41,987 bases of DNA from the NCBI GenBank assembly GCA_016296165.1, contig JAEDJV010000006.1, forward strand, positions 1-41,987, written 5' to 3'. The position numbers and the translations under genes are program-made. The notes under the pieces are model-generated. The model did not search any database, was not told where the DNA came from, and saw only the letters and a list, made by a program, of their open reading frames with translations. Below, one piece after another: positions 31,736 to 39,111 of this stretch (positions within the stretch are counted from its first letter, which is position 1; the number at the start of each line of letters is the position of its first letter). This DNA is from Oscillospiraceae bacterium (GTDB lineage Bacteria > Bacillota > Clostridia > Oscillospirales > Ruminococcaceae).

Positions 31736-32581
31736 TTATTCTCCCTCATAGAAGAAATTATCTATCAGTCTTGTTTTTCCGATATATACAGCCATAGCAA
31801 TAAGTGCTCCGCCTTCTGTTGAAGAAATCTGCTGCATAGTGTCAAGTGAAACTATTTTGATATAATCAATCTTTGCAAGTGGCTCTGCTTCAACAATTGA
31901 TGTCATCGCTGATATTATTTCTGCTGAATTTCTTACTCCGTTTTCTGTAAGCTCTTCCGCTTTCTTTACAGCTTTTGAAAGAACAAGTGCCGCTTTACGT
32001 TCATCGGCATTGAGATAAGTGTTTCTTGAGCTCTTTGCAAGTCCGTCTTCTTCTCTGATAATCGGACAGCCTACTATCTCAATGTCCATATTCAGATCAG
32101 CAACCATTCTCTTTATTACAGCAAGCTGCTGTGCATCTTTTTTCCCAAAATATGCTTTATCCGGTTTAACAATATTAAAAAGCTTTGTTACTACAGTACA
32201 GACGCCTCTGAAATGACATGGTCTGGTAAGTCCGCAAAGTTCCTCTGTTAAGAGATTCATGTCAACATATGACTGAAAATTGTCTTCATACATCTCCGAA
32301 ACTTCAGGAGCAAAAATCAAATCTGCTCCTGCTTCCAGACATTTTTGCTTATCACGTTCAATATCCTTTGGATAAGTGGCAAGATCTTCTGTCGGACCGA
32401 ACTGCATTGGATTAAGGAAGATACTTACTACAACTCTGTCATTTTCTCCGGCAGCTCTAATCAGGCTCTGGTGTCCTTCGTGGAGATAACCCATAGTAGG
32501 AACAAAGCCAACTGTTAATCCTTCTTTTCTCCACTGTTTTACTGTATCTCTGACTTCTTTAATTGTTTTTACAACAACCAC
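31736..32581 (-). CDS. panC: Pantothenate synthetase
   Basis: 281 residues, full length. Joins pantoate and beta-alanine with ATP. Seen: VPTMGYLHEGHQSLI with the HxGH nucleotidyl-transferase motif, VSIFLNPMQFGPTEDL, FGKKDAQQLAVIKRMV and the SSRN loop. Start is GTG with GAGG 8 nt upstream. It lies 21 bp after panB and 5 bp before coaBC. No panD (aspartate decarboxylase) is present, so beta-alanine must come from elsewhere. Confidence 0.97.
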   Translation of the reverse strand: MVVVKTIKEVRDTVKQWRKEGLTVGFVPTMGYLHEGHQSLIRAAGENDRVVVSIFLNPMQFGPTEDLATYPKDIERDKQKCLEAGADLIFAPEVSEMYEDNFQSYVDMNLLTEELCGLTRPCHFRGVCTVVTKLFNIVKPDKAYFGKKDAQQLAVIKRMVADLNMDIEIVGCPIIREEDGLAKSSRNTYLNADERKAALVLSKAVKKAEELTENGVRNSAEIISAMTSIVEAEPLAKIDYIKIVSLDTMQQISSTEGGALIAMAVYIGKTRLIDNFFYEGE

Positions 32582-32602
32582 TCGTATAACCTCTTTCTAT
32601 AT

Positions 32603-33448
32603 TTATGATTTCAGCTTCTGAGCTAATTTTTCATAATCAGTTTCATCATTTACTTTAAAAGAATGCTCATCAGCAGGAAACTGACCCGACTGTATTTCGT
32701 TGATAAATTCTGTAAAAGCTTCTTTCATGACATCACCAACGTCTGCGAATTTTTTAACAAACTTAGGTGTAAAATCAGAAAACATTGCAAGCATATCCTG
32801 ATATACAAGAACCTGTCCGTCACATCCGGCACCAGCTCCTATGCCAATAGTAGGTATGGAAAGAACAGAAGAAATATACCCGGCAAGTTTCTTTGGAACA
32901 CATTCGAGAACCACCATACACGCTCCAGCCTTTTCAATCTCAATTGCATCCTGAATAAGTTTTAGTGCAGCAGCTTCATCCTTACCCTGAACTTTAAAGC
33001 CGCCAAATACATTTACTGACTGAGGAGTCATGCCAAGATGAGCAACAACAGGGATAGAACATTCTGATATAGCCTTTATCTGCGGACATACTGTTACGCC
33101 GCCTTCAAGCTTTACAGCATTTGCTCTGCCCTCCTTCATCAGTCTTCCGGCATTTACTACCGCATCATAAACCGATGTCTGATATGACATAAACGGCATA
33201 TCAGCAATAACAAAGGCATTCTTAGCACCTCTTGAAACTGCCGCAGTATGATGGATCATATCTTCCATAGTTACAGACAGAGTATCTTCGTAACCCAGCA
33301 TTGTCATACCAAGCGAATCACCGACAAGTAACGTGTTAACACCTGCTTCATCCATTAATTTTGCTGTCGAATAGTCATACGCTGTCAGCATAGAAATCTT
33401 TTCGCCTTTTTTCTTCTGCTCCTGAATTGTTGATATTGTGTTTTTCAT
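32603..33448 (-). CDS. panB: Ketopantoate hydroxymethyltransferase
   Basis: 281 residues. Transfers a one-carbon unit from methylene-tetrahydrofolate to ketoisovalerate, the first committed step to pantothenate. Seen: ISMLTAYDYSTAKLMDEAG, LLVGDSLGMTMLGY (metal and substrate residues), HLGMTPQSVNVFGG and the late GIGAGAGCDGQVLVYQD. The frame opens at a TTG one codon earlier, but GGAG at 9-nt spacing favours the ATG at 33448. The 39 bp between it and queF hold no terminator or promoter. Confidence 0.97.
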   Translation of the reverse strand: MKNTISTIQEQKKKGEKISMLTAYDYSTAKLMDEAGVNTLLVGDSLGMTMLGYEDTLSVTMEDMIHHTAAVSRGAKNAFVIADMPFMSYQTSVYDAVVNAGRLMKEGRANAVKLEGGVTVCPQIKAISECSIPVVAHLGMTPQSVNVFGGFKVQGKDEAAALKLIQDAIEIEKAGACMVVLECVPKKLAGYISSVLSIPTIGIGAGAGCDGQVLVYQDMLAMFSDFTPKFVKKFADVGDVMKEAFTEFINEIQSGQFPADEHSFKVNDETDYEKLAQKLKS

Positions 33449-33487
33449 CAAACAATTCTCCTTTCAAATTTATAAACAATTAGTGTG

Positions 33488-33979
33488 TTATCTGTTATCA
33501 ACTGTCTCCGGATATAAATCATGATGAAGAAGTCTGTGAAAAGCAAATTTTTCCCAGCGAGTCCCTGATTTTCCGTAATTGCAGTACGGATCTATAGAAA
33601 TTCCGCCTCTAGGAGTAAATTTCCCCCATACTTCAATGTATTTTGGATTCATTAGCTTTATCAGATCTTTCATGATAATATTTACACAATCTTCGTGAAA
33701 ATCTCCATGATTACGGAAGCTGAAAAGATAAAGCTTCAGAGATTTGCTCTCAACCATTTTCTTATCAGGAATATATGAAATATAAATTGTCGCAAAATCC
33801 GGCTGTCCTGTTATCGGACAAAGACTCGTGAATTCAGGACAGTTAAATTTTACAAAGTAATCATTTCCCGAATGCTTGTTTTCAAATGTTTCAAGTATAT
33901 TAGGCGAGTAATTATCCGGATATTTTGTTTTTTGATTTCCCAAAAGTGTTACACCTGAAATTTCTCTCTTAGTTCTCAT
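33488..33979 (-). CDS. queF: NADPH-dependent preQ0 reductase QueF
   Basis: 163 residues, the single-domain (YkvM) form. Reduces the nitrile of preQ0 to the amine preQ1. Seen: the nucleophile C54 in CPITGQPD with D61, the QueF signature ESKSLK at 77-82 and FHEDC at 94-98. AAGGGG precedes the ATG. It is the last of the queuosine precursor genes in the run, 19 bp after queC. Confidence 0.96.
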   Translation of the reverse strand: MRTKREISGVTLLGNQKTKYPDNYSPNILETFENKHSGNDYFVKFNCPEFTSLCPITGQPDFATIYISYIPDKKMVESKSLKLYLFSFRNHGDFHEDCVNIIMKDLIKLMNPKYIEVWGKFTPRGGISIDPYCNYGKSGTRWEKFAFHRLLHHDLYPETVDNR

Positions 33980-33998
33980 TTTTTATACCCCTTTTCAA

Positions 33999-34676
33999 TT
34001 ATATTGCAGGATCCTTAATCCCGTTCTCCATAAAAGCCTTCTGTCTGTCTATACATGTTCCGCATTTTCCGCAGGGTTTATCATCTCCAAGATAACAGCT
34101 CCATGTCAGATCATACGGAACATTCAGTTCAATGCCTGTTTTTACAACGTCTGCTTTTGTCATATTAACAAATGGAGCTTCAACAGTAAGCTGTTTACCG
34201 CTTCCGATATATATAGCTCTGTTGATAGCATCATTAAAATCACTACTGCAGTCAGGATACGCATTCCCTGCAGCGTCATCACTATGCGCACCATAGTAAA
34301 TCACGCTGCAGTCTTTTGAGATTGCAATGCTTGCTGCAGATGACAAAAACAAACCGTTTCTGAAAGGAACGTAAGTCGACACCGGTTTGCCGTCTGTCTT
34401 TTCAAGCTGTTCAGCATAACTTTCCATAGGAATATCATCATCTGACTGTTCAAGAAGGGAACAATTACTTAACGAAAATATTTTCGCAAGATCAAGGCTT
34501 ATAAGTTCAACGTCATAATATTCAGCAATTCTTTTCGCCGATTGTATTTCTTTTCTATGCTTTTGTCCATACGATATGGATAAAGCTGTAACATTGGTAT
34601 TTCCGTATTTTTTTACAGCCATGGCAAGACATGTAGTACTGTCAAGTCCGCCGCTGAATAAAACAATTGCTCTCAT
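33999..34676 (-). CDS. queC: 7-cyano-7-deazaguanine (preQ0) synthase QueC
   Basis: 225 residues. Converts carboxydeazaguanine to preQ0 with ATP and ammonia. Seen: the PP-loop LFSGGLDSTTCLA at 6-18 and the C-terminal zinc site C-x7-CGKCGTC. GAGGTG lies before the ATG and overlaps the folE stop codon region, so translation of the two is probably linked. Confidence 0.97.
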   Translation of the reverse strand: MRAIVLFSGGLDSTTCLAMAVKKYGNTNVTALSISYGQKHRKEIQSAKRIAEYYDVELISLDLAKIFSLSNCSLLEQSDDDIPMESYAEQLEKTDGKPVSTYVPFRNGLFLSSAASIAISKDCSVIYYGAHSDDAAGNAYPDCSSDFNDAINRAIYIGSGKQLTVEAPFVNMTKADVVKTGIELNVPYDLTWSCYLGDDKPCGKCGTCIDRQKAFMENGIKDPAI

Positions 34677-34690
34677 TTGTATTTATCACC

Positions 34691-35266
34691 TCATCTGTAA
34701 AGCCTGTTCTGAAGAGATATGTCTGTTTTAAATCTTCCTCTGAATGTACTTGTAACAGTTTTCGATGCAGTTTTCTGTATTCCCCTGGCAGTCATACAGC
34801 TGTGACAGCCTTCTATAAGAACTGCTACATCCTCTGAACCGGTTATTTTTTGAACTATCTCAGCAATGTCAGAGCCTATTCGTTCCTGAAGCTGAAGTCT
34901 CTTGGCAACCATATCTGCTATTCTTGCAAGCTTACTAATCCCAATTACTTTATTAGTCGGAATGTACGCTATCGCAACTTTCATATCGTACATAAGTGCA
35001 AGATGATGCTCGCAGTAACTAAACACATCTATGTCCTTAACAATTACCATGTCATTTTCTGCGCTGTCGTTCACATCCATAGTAAATGTTTTGTCAAACA
35101 TACGTGCAATGTCATCGTTTGTATAGTTCATCCCTTCAAACACTTTTTCATACATACGCGCAACACGATCAGGAGTTTCTACAAGTCCTTCCCTGTCCGG
35201 ATCATCTCCGAGTGCAATTATTATTCCGCGTATATGTTCTTTTATTGCTTCTGTATCAATTGCCAA
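34691..35266 (-). CDS. folE: GTP cyclohydrolase I
   Basis: 191 residues, zinc-type FolE1. Opens GTP to dihydroneopterin triphosphate, the shared first step of folate and queuosine synthesis. Seen: the zinc ligands in YCEHHLALM and CHSCMTARG, PSNKVIGLSK-like TNKVIGISKLARI and the closing TSTFRGRF. Start is TTG; AAGGAG 11 nt upstream overlaps the queE stop codon. Placement between queE and queC says this copy mainly feeds preQ1, with possible supply of folate to PanB. Confidence 0.96.
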   Translation of the reverse strand: MAIDTEAIKEHIRGIIIALGDDPDREGLVETPDRVARMYEKVFEGMNYTNDDIARMFDKTFTMDVNDSAENDMVIVKDIDVFSYCEHHLALMYDMKVAIAYIPTNKVIGISKLARIADMVAKRLQLQERIGSDIAEIVQKITGSEDVAVLIEGCHSCMTARGIQKTASKTVTSTFRGRFKTDISLQNRLYR

Positions 35267-35272
35267 TTGGTG

Positions 35273-35938
35273 CTACACTCCTTTTTTATCGGGATTCCAT
35301 ATTATTTTGTGCAGCTGAAGCTGCAAATTTACATCATTAAGATTATTTTCTTTCATAAAATCAACTATGCGTTCCGGTGAGATTCGTCCAAAAACAGGGC
35401 TAAGGTAGACATTTGTAGTTTTCTGAAGTTCAAATTGTCTGATTACCTGTGCTGTTTTTAACAAATCATGATCATCAGATATAACAAACTTGACCGTGTC
35501 AAGCTTTGTAACATGTCTGAAATTCATCAGATACATCTTGGACTCCATATCACTTCCCGGAAGTTTATAGTCAACTGTAAAAGATGGTCTGTTGTCAATA
35601 TCCATAAAATCTGAAACAGGAACGCTTCCATTTGTTTCAATCTCAACGTGTATTGTTTTGTCTTTAGCAAGCATCACAAGCAAATCTCTGATGTTCTTCT
35701 GAATAAGAGGTTCTCCTCCGGTCAGAGTGACATTTTTTATTCCTGTACTCCGTATAAAATTATATATTTGATTTTCATCCATTACTTCGATAGGAGTTGT
35801 CATAGTATTTGCCCATTTTGTGTCACAGTATGAACAGTTAAGATTACAGTGGCAGAACCTTATGAATACTGCAAGCTGCCCTGCAAGCATCCCCTCCCCG
35901 TTAATACTGATAAATTTTTCTGCTATATTATAATTCAT
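35273..35938 (-). CDS. queE: 7-carboxy-7-deazaguanine synthase QueE (radical SAM)
   Basis: 221 residues. Contracts the ring of carboxytetrahydropterin to carboxydeazaguanine. Seen: the [4Fe-4S] motif C31-x3-C35-x2-C38 within FCHCNLNCSYCDT, INGEG before it and TGGEP at 73-77. AGGCGG precedes the ATG; the gene starts 12 bp after queD. Confidence 0.96.
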   Translation of the reverse strand: MNYNIAEKFISINGEGMLAGQLAVFIRFCHCNLNCSYCDTKWANTMTTPIEVMDENQIYNFIRSTGIKNVTLTGGEPLIQKNIRDLLVMLAKDKTIHVEIETNGSVPVSDFMDIDNRPSFTVDYKLPGSDMESKMYLMNFRHVTKLDTVKFVISDDHDLLKTAQVIRQFELQKTTNVYLSPVFGRISPERIVDFMKENNLNDVNLQLQLHKIIWNPDKKGV

Positions 35939-35950
35939 TCTATACCGCCT

Positions 35951-36370
35951 TTATTCACTGTAAACTGCACAGTTATTAGGAGTTTCATATACCGATACTT
36001 CTCTTACATTAAGATTTCTTTCTCTGAGTTTAATGTAGAAATATCGTGAAAGATTTTCAGCAGTAGGTCTGAAGTCAAGTGATACAACCCTGAAACCGGA
36101 GTCGCAGAGCATACGATGGAGATTGGCAGGAAGAGAGTCTTTTTCTATAATCAGACAATGATCAAGATTATCCGCCTCCTCCTTCAAAACTTTCTTAAAT
36201 GTACTGAAATCAACCAGCATTCCACGTTCCTGATCATCCTCATTCAGATGCTCAGAACTGATTTCTGCGACCACTCGCCAGCGGTGTCCATGTATATTAC
36301 TGCACTTTCCCTGATATCCTTTCAGAAAATGTGCACTATCAAAAGATGCTTCTGTTTTTAATGTGTACAA
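35951..36370 (-). CDS. queD: 6-carboxytetrahydropterin synthase QueD
   Basis: 139 residues from the chosen start. Converts dihydroneopterin triphosphate to carboxytetrahydropterin. Seen: zinc His in FDSAHFL, then GKCSNIHGHRW with the catalytic Cys and the HGH zinc pair, LDH near 70 and a C-terminal E in VSVYET. The frame is open to a GTG at 36379, but that overlaps the AAGGAG; the TTG at 36370 has 8-nt spacing and is preferred. It is the first gene after a leader with a terminator. Confidence 0.94.
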   Translation of the reverse strand: MYTLKTEASFDSAHFLKGYQGKCSNIHGHRWRVVAEISSEHLNEDDQERGMLVDFSTFKKVLKEEADNLDHCLIIEKDSLPANLHRMLCDSGFRVVSLDFRPTAENLSRYFYIKLRERNLNVREVSVYETPNNCAVYSE

Positions 36371-36401
36371 AAATAGCACTCCTTAAAAAGTATTATACGA
36401 C

Positions 36402-36429
36402 AAAAAAAGCAGACCGAAACGTCTGCTTT
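36402..36429 (-). terminator. Intrinsic terminator inside the queD leader
   Basis: On the minus strand a 9-bp GC-containing stem (36421-36429 with 36406-36414), a 6-nt loop and a run of seven T. It stands between the promoter and the first gene, so it must be conditional if the operon is to be expressed. Its first arm can also pair with the 3' arm of the upstream hairpin (36465-36472 region). Confidence 0.85.
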
Positions 36430-36432
36430 TAT

Positions 36433-36495
36433 ATTTGCATCGTAACAGCCCAGTTTTTGTTTAAAAAGACAGGATGGCGCAAATGAACTGTCTTT
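36433..36495 (-). ncRNA. Structured leader of the que operon, candidate preQ1-type riboswitch
   Basis: Seen on the minus strand: an 8-bp hairpin (36488-36495 with 36465-36472) with a 15-nt loop. The loop holds ATTTGC (36479-36484) complementary to GCAAAT downstream (36433-36438), and next to it GCC complementary to GGC within 36448-36451, giving a pseudoknot. An A-rich linker lies between. The intrinsic terminator follows at once. Known: preQ1 riboswitches are small pseudoknots that control que genes. I cannot assign it to a known preQ1 class from sequence, and protein-mediated attenuation remains possible. Confidence 0.5.
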
Positions 36496-36530
36496 GTAGT
36501 GTACCCTGAAATAAATCTAATCTGTATATA

Positions 36531-36559
36531 AGTATAACACAATAAATATTTGTTGTCAA
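36531..36559 (-). promoter_or_regulatory. Promoter of the que-pan-coaBC run
   Basis: Minus-strand TTGACA (36554-36559), 17-bp spacer, TATACT (36531-36536). It starts 8 bp after the stop codon of the GntR/LacI-type gene and gives a leader of about 155 nt. Confidence 0.85.
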
Positions 36560-36566
36560 CAATCGA

Positions 36567-37616
36567 TCACGTACTTTCTTTCTCAACAAGAGTCCATGGT
36601 ACTGATTCGGAAACAGCTTTTTTTCCGTTAAGCAGATCTATTAATTTATTAGCTGCAATTCTTCCGATATTTCTGTCTTCATAAGACATAGATGTAATTC
36701 CGACAGGAGATATCTCGCTGAAATTACTGTTATCAAAACTTGCTATAGCAATATCTTCCGGAACTCTAATATTGTATTTTGTAAGCACTTTGATAAGACT
36801 TAATGATATATCATCGTTATAACACACTACAGCAGTAGCATCTCCTATACGTGAAAGAAATGTATCAGGATTATTTAGCATATTGGCTTTCGACTCTGTT
36901 GTGTACCATATTACTTTTTCGTCATCAACCAGCTTACCTGAATCACGCAAAGCTGATATGTATCCAAAATATCGCTGGTGTCCCTGTATATCATCGCTTT
37001 TGAAAAATCCGGCAATCTTGTTGTGTCCCTTGCCTACTAAATATTTTACTAATTCATATCCGCCGCTTCTATTGTCAGCACAGACTGAGATAGTTCCCTG
37101 CAATTCCGGATAATAACTATTAAAGAAAACAACCGGAACATGTCTTCTGAATAATTTTGAATATAAATCAAAATTAGGATTTGGCATAGCAGTCTTAGTG
37201 CCTTCAATTAAAAATCCGTCTATCGGTTTTTTTAGCAAATCCTCCAGAACTGCACGTTCATTAAACACCTTATTTCCAGTAGCTGCGAGGACTGGTGTAT
37301 AACCATTGGATGAGAGAACTGATTCAACCGCCCTTAACTGACCAGGGAATATATAATCATCAATATAAGTGGCGATTACAGCAATAATGTGACTTCTGGG
37401 ACTGGAATTCTTCCCCTTTACTGTAGAACCACTTCCCTGTCTTTTTACTATAAGATCTTCATCAACCAGAATCTGAAGTGCTTTCCGAACAGTCTGACGG
37501 CTCATATTATATTTTTCTGCAAGTTCTTCTTCTGTCGGAAGACTCTGTCCTTCCTGATATTTTCCCGAATAAATGTTCTGCTTTAGTTCAGCAGCCAGCA
37601 TTTCATATTTTTTCAA
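36567..37616 (-). CDS. AraR-like regulator (GntR DNA-binding domain, LacI-type sensor)
   Basis: 349 residues. Seen: an N-terminal GntR winged helix (about 1-68; GQSLPTEEELAEKYNMSRQTVRKAL then VKRQGSGSTV) joined to a periplasmic-binding-like sensor (about 75-345) with SFDNSNFSEISPVGITSM near the end. Known: this combination is that of AraR, the L-arabinose repressor of Bacillus. Start is TTG with AAGGAG 10 nt upstream. It is divergent from a furanose-type sugar importer, and ATTTGT half-sites cover both promoters, so it probably represses the importer and itself. L-arabinose as the ligand is inferred. Confidence 0.88.
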   Translation of the reverse strand: MKKYEMLAAELKQNIYSGKYQEGQSLPTEEELAEKYNMSRQTVRKALQILVDEDLIVKRQGSGSTVKGKNSSPRSHIIAVIATYIDDYIFPGQLRAVESVLSSNGYTPVLAATGNKVFNERAVLEDLLKKPIDGFLIEGTKTAMPNPNFDLYSKLFRRHVPVVFFNSYYPELQGTISVCADNRSGGYELVKYLVGKGHNKIAGFFKSDDIQGHQRYFGYISALRDSGKLVDDEKVIWYTTESKANMLNNPDTFLSRIGDATAVVCYNDDISLSLIKVLTKYNIRVPEDIAIASFDNSNFSEISPVGITSMSYEDRNIGRIAANKLIDLLNGKKAVSESVPWTLVEKEST

Positions 37617-37651
37617 TCAAATACAACTCCTTAATGGATTCTAATACAAAT

Positions 37652-37680
37652 ATAATACATCTGAATAAAATATTTGTCAA
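37652..37680 (-). promoter_or_regulatory. Promoter of the AraR-like gene
   Basis: Minus-strand TTGACA (37675-37680), 17-bp spacer, TATTAT (37652-37657). ATTTGT half-sites overlap the -35 (37672-37677) and directly follow the -10 (37646-37651). Confidence 0.8.
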
Positions 37681-37777
37681 TATCCTACATACAAATTGAT
37701 ATGGTTTCGCCTATGTTTTATACCAAATTTGTTGATAATTCATAAATTTTTCTCAAATATTATGTAAATAATAGTTC

Positions 37778-37807
37778 TTGATTTCATAATGTGTATTATG
37801 ATACAAT
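37778..37807 (+). promoter_or_regulatory. Promoter of the importer operon
   Basis: TTGATT (37778-37783), 18-bp spacer, TACAAT (37802-37807). The spacer contains a palindrome, CATAAT-GTGT-ATTATG at 37785-37800, a possible further operator. The leader is about 115 nt. Confidence 0.6.
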
Positions 37808-37929
37808 AATATTATCCCAAAGGAAATACAAAAGAGATTCGGATTTGTATGTGTTCAGCTTTTATTTGTATTTCAACATATTTGGTTACACAATATTTTA
37901 ATTTTTTTTCAGAGATCAGGAGGAAAAAC

Positions 37930-38943
37930 ATGAAAATCAAAAAAACTTTAGCTATGTTACTTAGTTTAACACTCGGACTTTGTGCATTTACAGGATGCGG
38001 CGAAACTGCAGGAAACAGCAGTACTGACAACAATACCACAAACAATGCAAAGCCATCAGGCGAACTTATCAAGGTTGCCATAATCAACAACGATCCTAAT
38101 GAATCAGGATACAGAACTGCCAACGATAAGGATATGAAGGCTACATTTACAAAAGAAAACGGTTACGACGCACAGTTTGCATACAGCCTCAAGAACGACG
38201 AACAGATAGCTGCTGCAAAGCAGGCTATTCAGGATGAAGTTGACTATCTCATTATTTCAGCTGCTGGTACATCAGGCTGGGATTCAGTTCTTCAGGATGC
38301 AAAAGCTCAGGAAATTAAGGTTATTCTCTTTGACCGTACAATAGACGCTGACGAAAGTCTTTATGAAGCATCAATAGTTTCTGATATGGCAAAAGAAGGT
38401 GATACAGCTGTTTCATGGCTCGCATCACAGAAACTTAGTGAGTACAATATCATCCACATTCAGGGTGTAATGGGTTCTGCAGCTCAAATCGGCCGAAGCG
38501 GTGCTCTTGATGACAAGGTTAAGGCTGAAAGCTCATGGAATATCGTTACTCAGCAGACTGCTGAATGGAACGCTGAGACAGCACAGCAGATTGTCCAGTC
38601 AGTAATTGACTCCGGCAAGAAGTTTAACGTAATTTATGCTGAAAATGACGATATGGCTAAGGGTGCTGTGGCAGCTCTTGACAAAGCTAACATTTCACAT
38701 GGTGTAGGCAAAGACGTTATCGTAATGGGATTTGACTGTAACAAGTGGGCTCTCGAAGAACTTCTTAAGGGCAACTGGAACTATGATGGACAGTGCAACC
38801 CGTTCCAGGCTTCATACATTCATGACATCATTACAAATCTTGAAAACGGAAAGGCACCTGAATCAAAGACCATAATTATGGATGAAAAGGGCTTTGACGC
38901 TTCAAGCATTTCACAGGCAGACGTAGACCAGTATGGTATCTGA
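37930..38943 (+). CDS. YtfQ-like sugar-binding lipoprotein
   Basis: 337 residues. Seen: signal peptide with lipobox FTGC (C23), an Asn/Thr/Ser linker, then a periplasmic-binding type 1 domain with LIKVAIINNDPNESGYR, DYLIISAAGTSGWD and ILFDRTID, features I associate with the YtfQ (galactofuranose/arabinose) group rather than RbsB. It captures a pentose or furanose outside the membrane. AGGAGG at 37919-37924 fits the ATG at 37930; the longer frame from 37849 has no such site. It is separated from the ATPase gene by a partial terminator. Confidence 0.88.
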   Translation: MKIKKTLAMLLSLTLGLCAFTGCGETAGNSSTDNNTTNNAKPSGELIKVAIINNDPNESGYRTANDKDMKATFTKENGYDAQFAYSLKNDEQIAAAKQAIQDEVDYLIISAAGTSGWDSVLQDAKAQEIKVILFDRTIDADESLYEASIVSDMAKEGDTAVSWLASQKLSEYNIIHIQGVMGSAAQIGRSGALDDKVKAESSWNIVTQQTAEWNAETAQQIVQSVIDSGKKFNVIYAENDDMAKGAVAALDKANISHGVGKDVIVMGFDCNKWALEELLKGNWNYDGQCNPFQASYIHDIITNLENGKAPESKTIIMDEKGFDASSISQADVDQYGI

Positions 38944-38979
38944 TAAGTAATAACAATGTTTTCTTAATGATATACGAAG

Positions 38980-39028
38980 CGTGGTCGGGATATTTGGACA
39001 TAGTGATCCTGTTCCGACCGCGTTTTTT
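38980..39028 (+). terminator. Attenuating terminator between binding protein and ATPase genes
   Basis: A 9-bp stem with one G-T pair (38980-38988 with 39014-39022), a 25-nt loop and six T. It probably lets the binding protein be made in excess over the membrane components. Confidence 0.75.
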
Positions 39029-39111
39029 CGGGATTTTTTCAAAAAAATATGTTATGAAACGTTATTTTTATCCAAATATTCATTCAATTTTATATTATGG
39101 AGGCGATCACA

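Larger units (their letters stand above)
37645..37869. promoter_or_regulatory. Array of six ATTTGT half-sites between regulator and importer
   Basis: ATTTGT or its complement occurs at 37646-37651, 37672-37677, 37691-37696, 37727-37732, 37843-37848 and 37864-37869. The last two are direct repeats 21 bp apart downstream of the importer promoter, in a blocking position. AraR operators of Bacillus are built from ATTTGTAC half-sites, and several here read ATTTGTAT. The 313-bp divergent region holds no gene. Confidence 0.6.

Noticed and set aside
34850..35380. A 176-codon open frame on the plus strand opposite folE and queE
   Set aside because: It lies entirely over two well-recognised genes, its translation is rich in His, Tyr, Cys and Phe as expected of an antisense shadow, and it has no ribosome binding site.
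37849..37929. N-terminal extension of the YtfQ-like protein
   Set aside because: It would bury the signal peptide in the interior; AGGAGG and the lipoprotein signal both fit the ATG at 37930.
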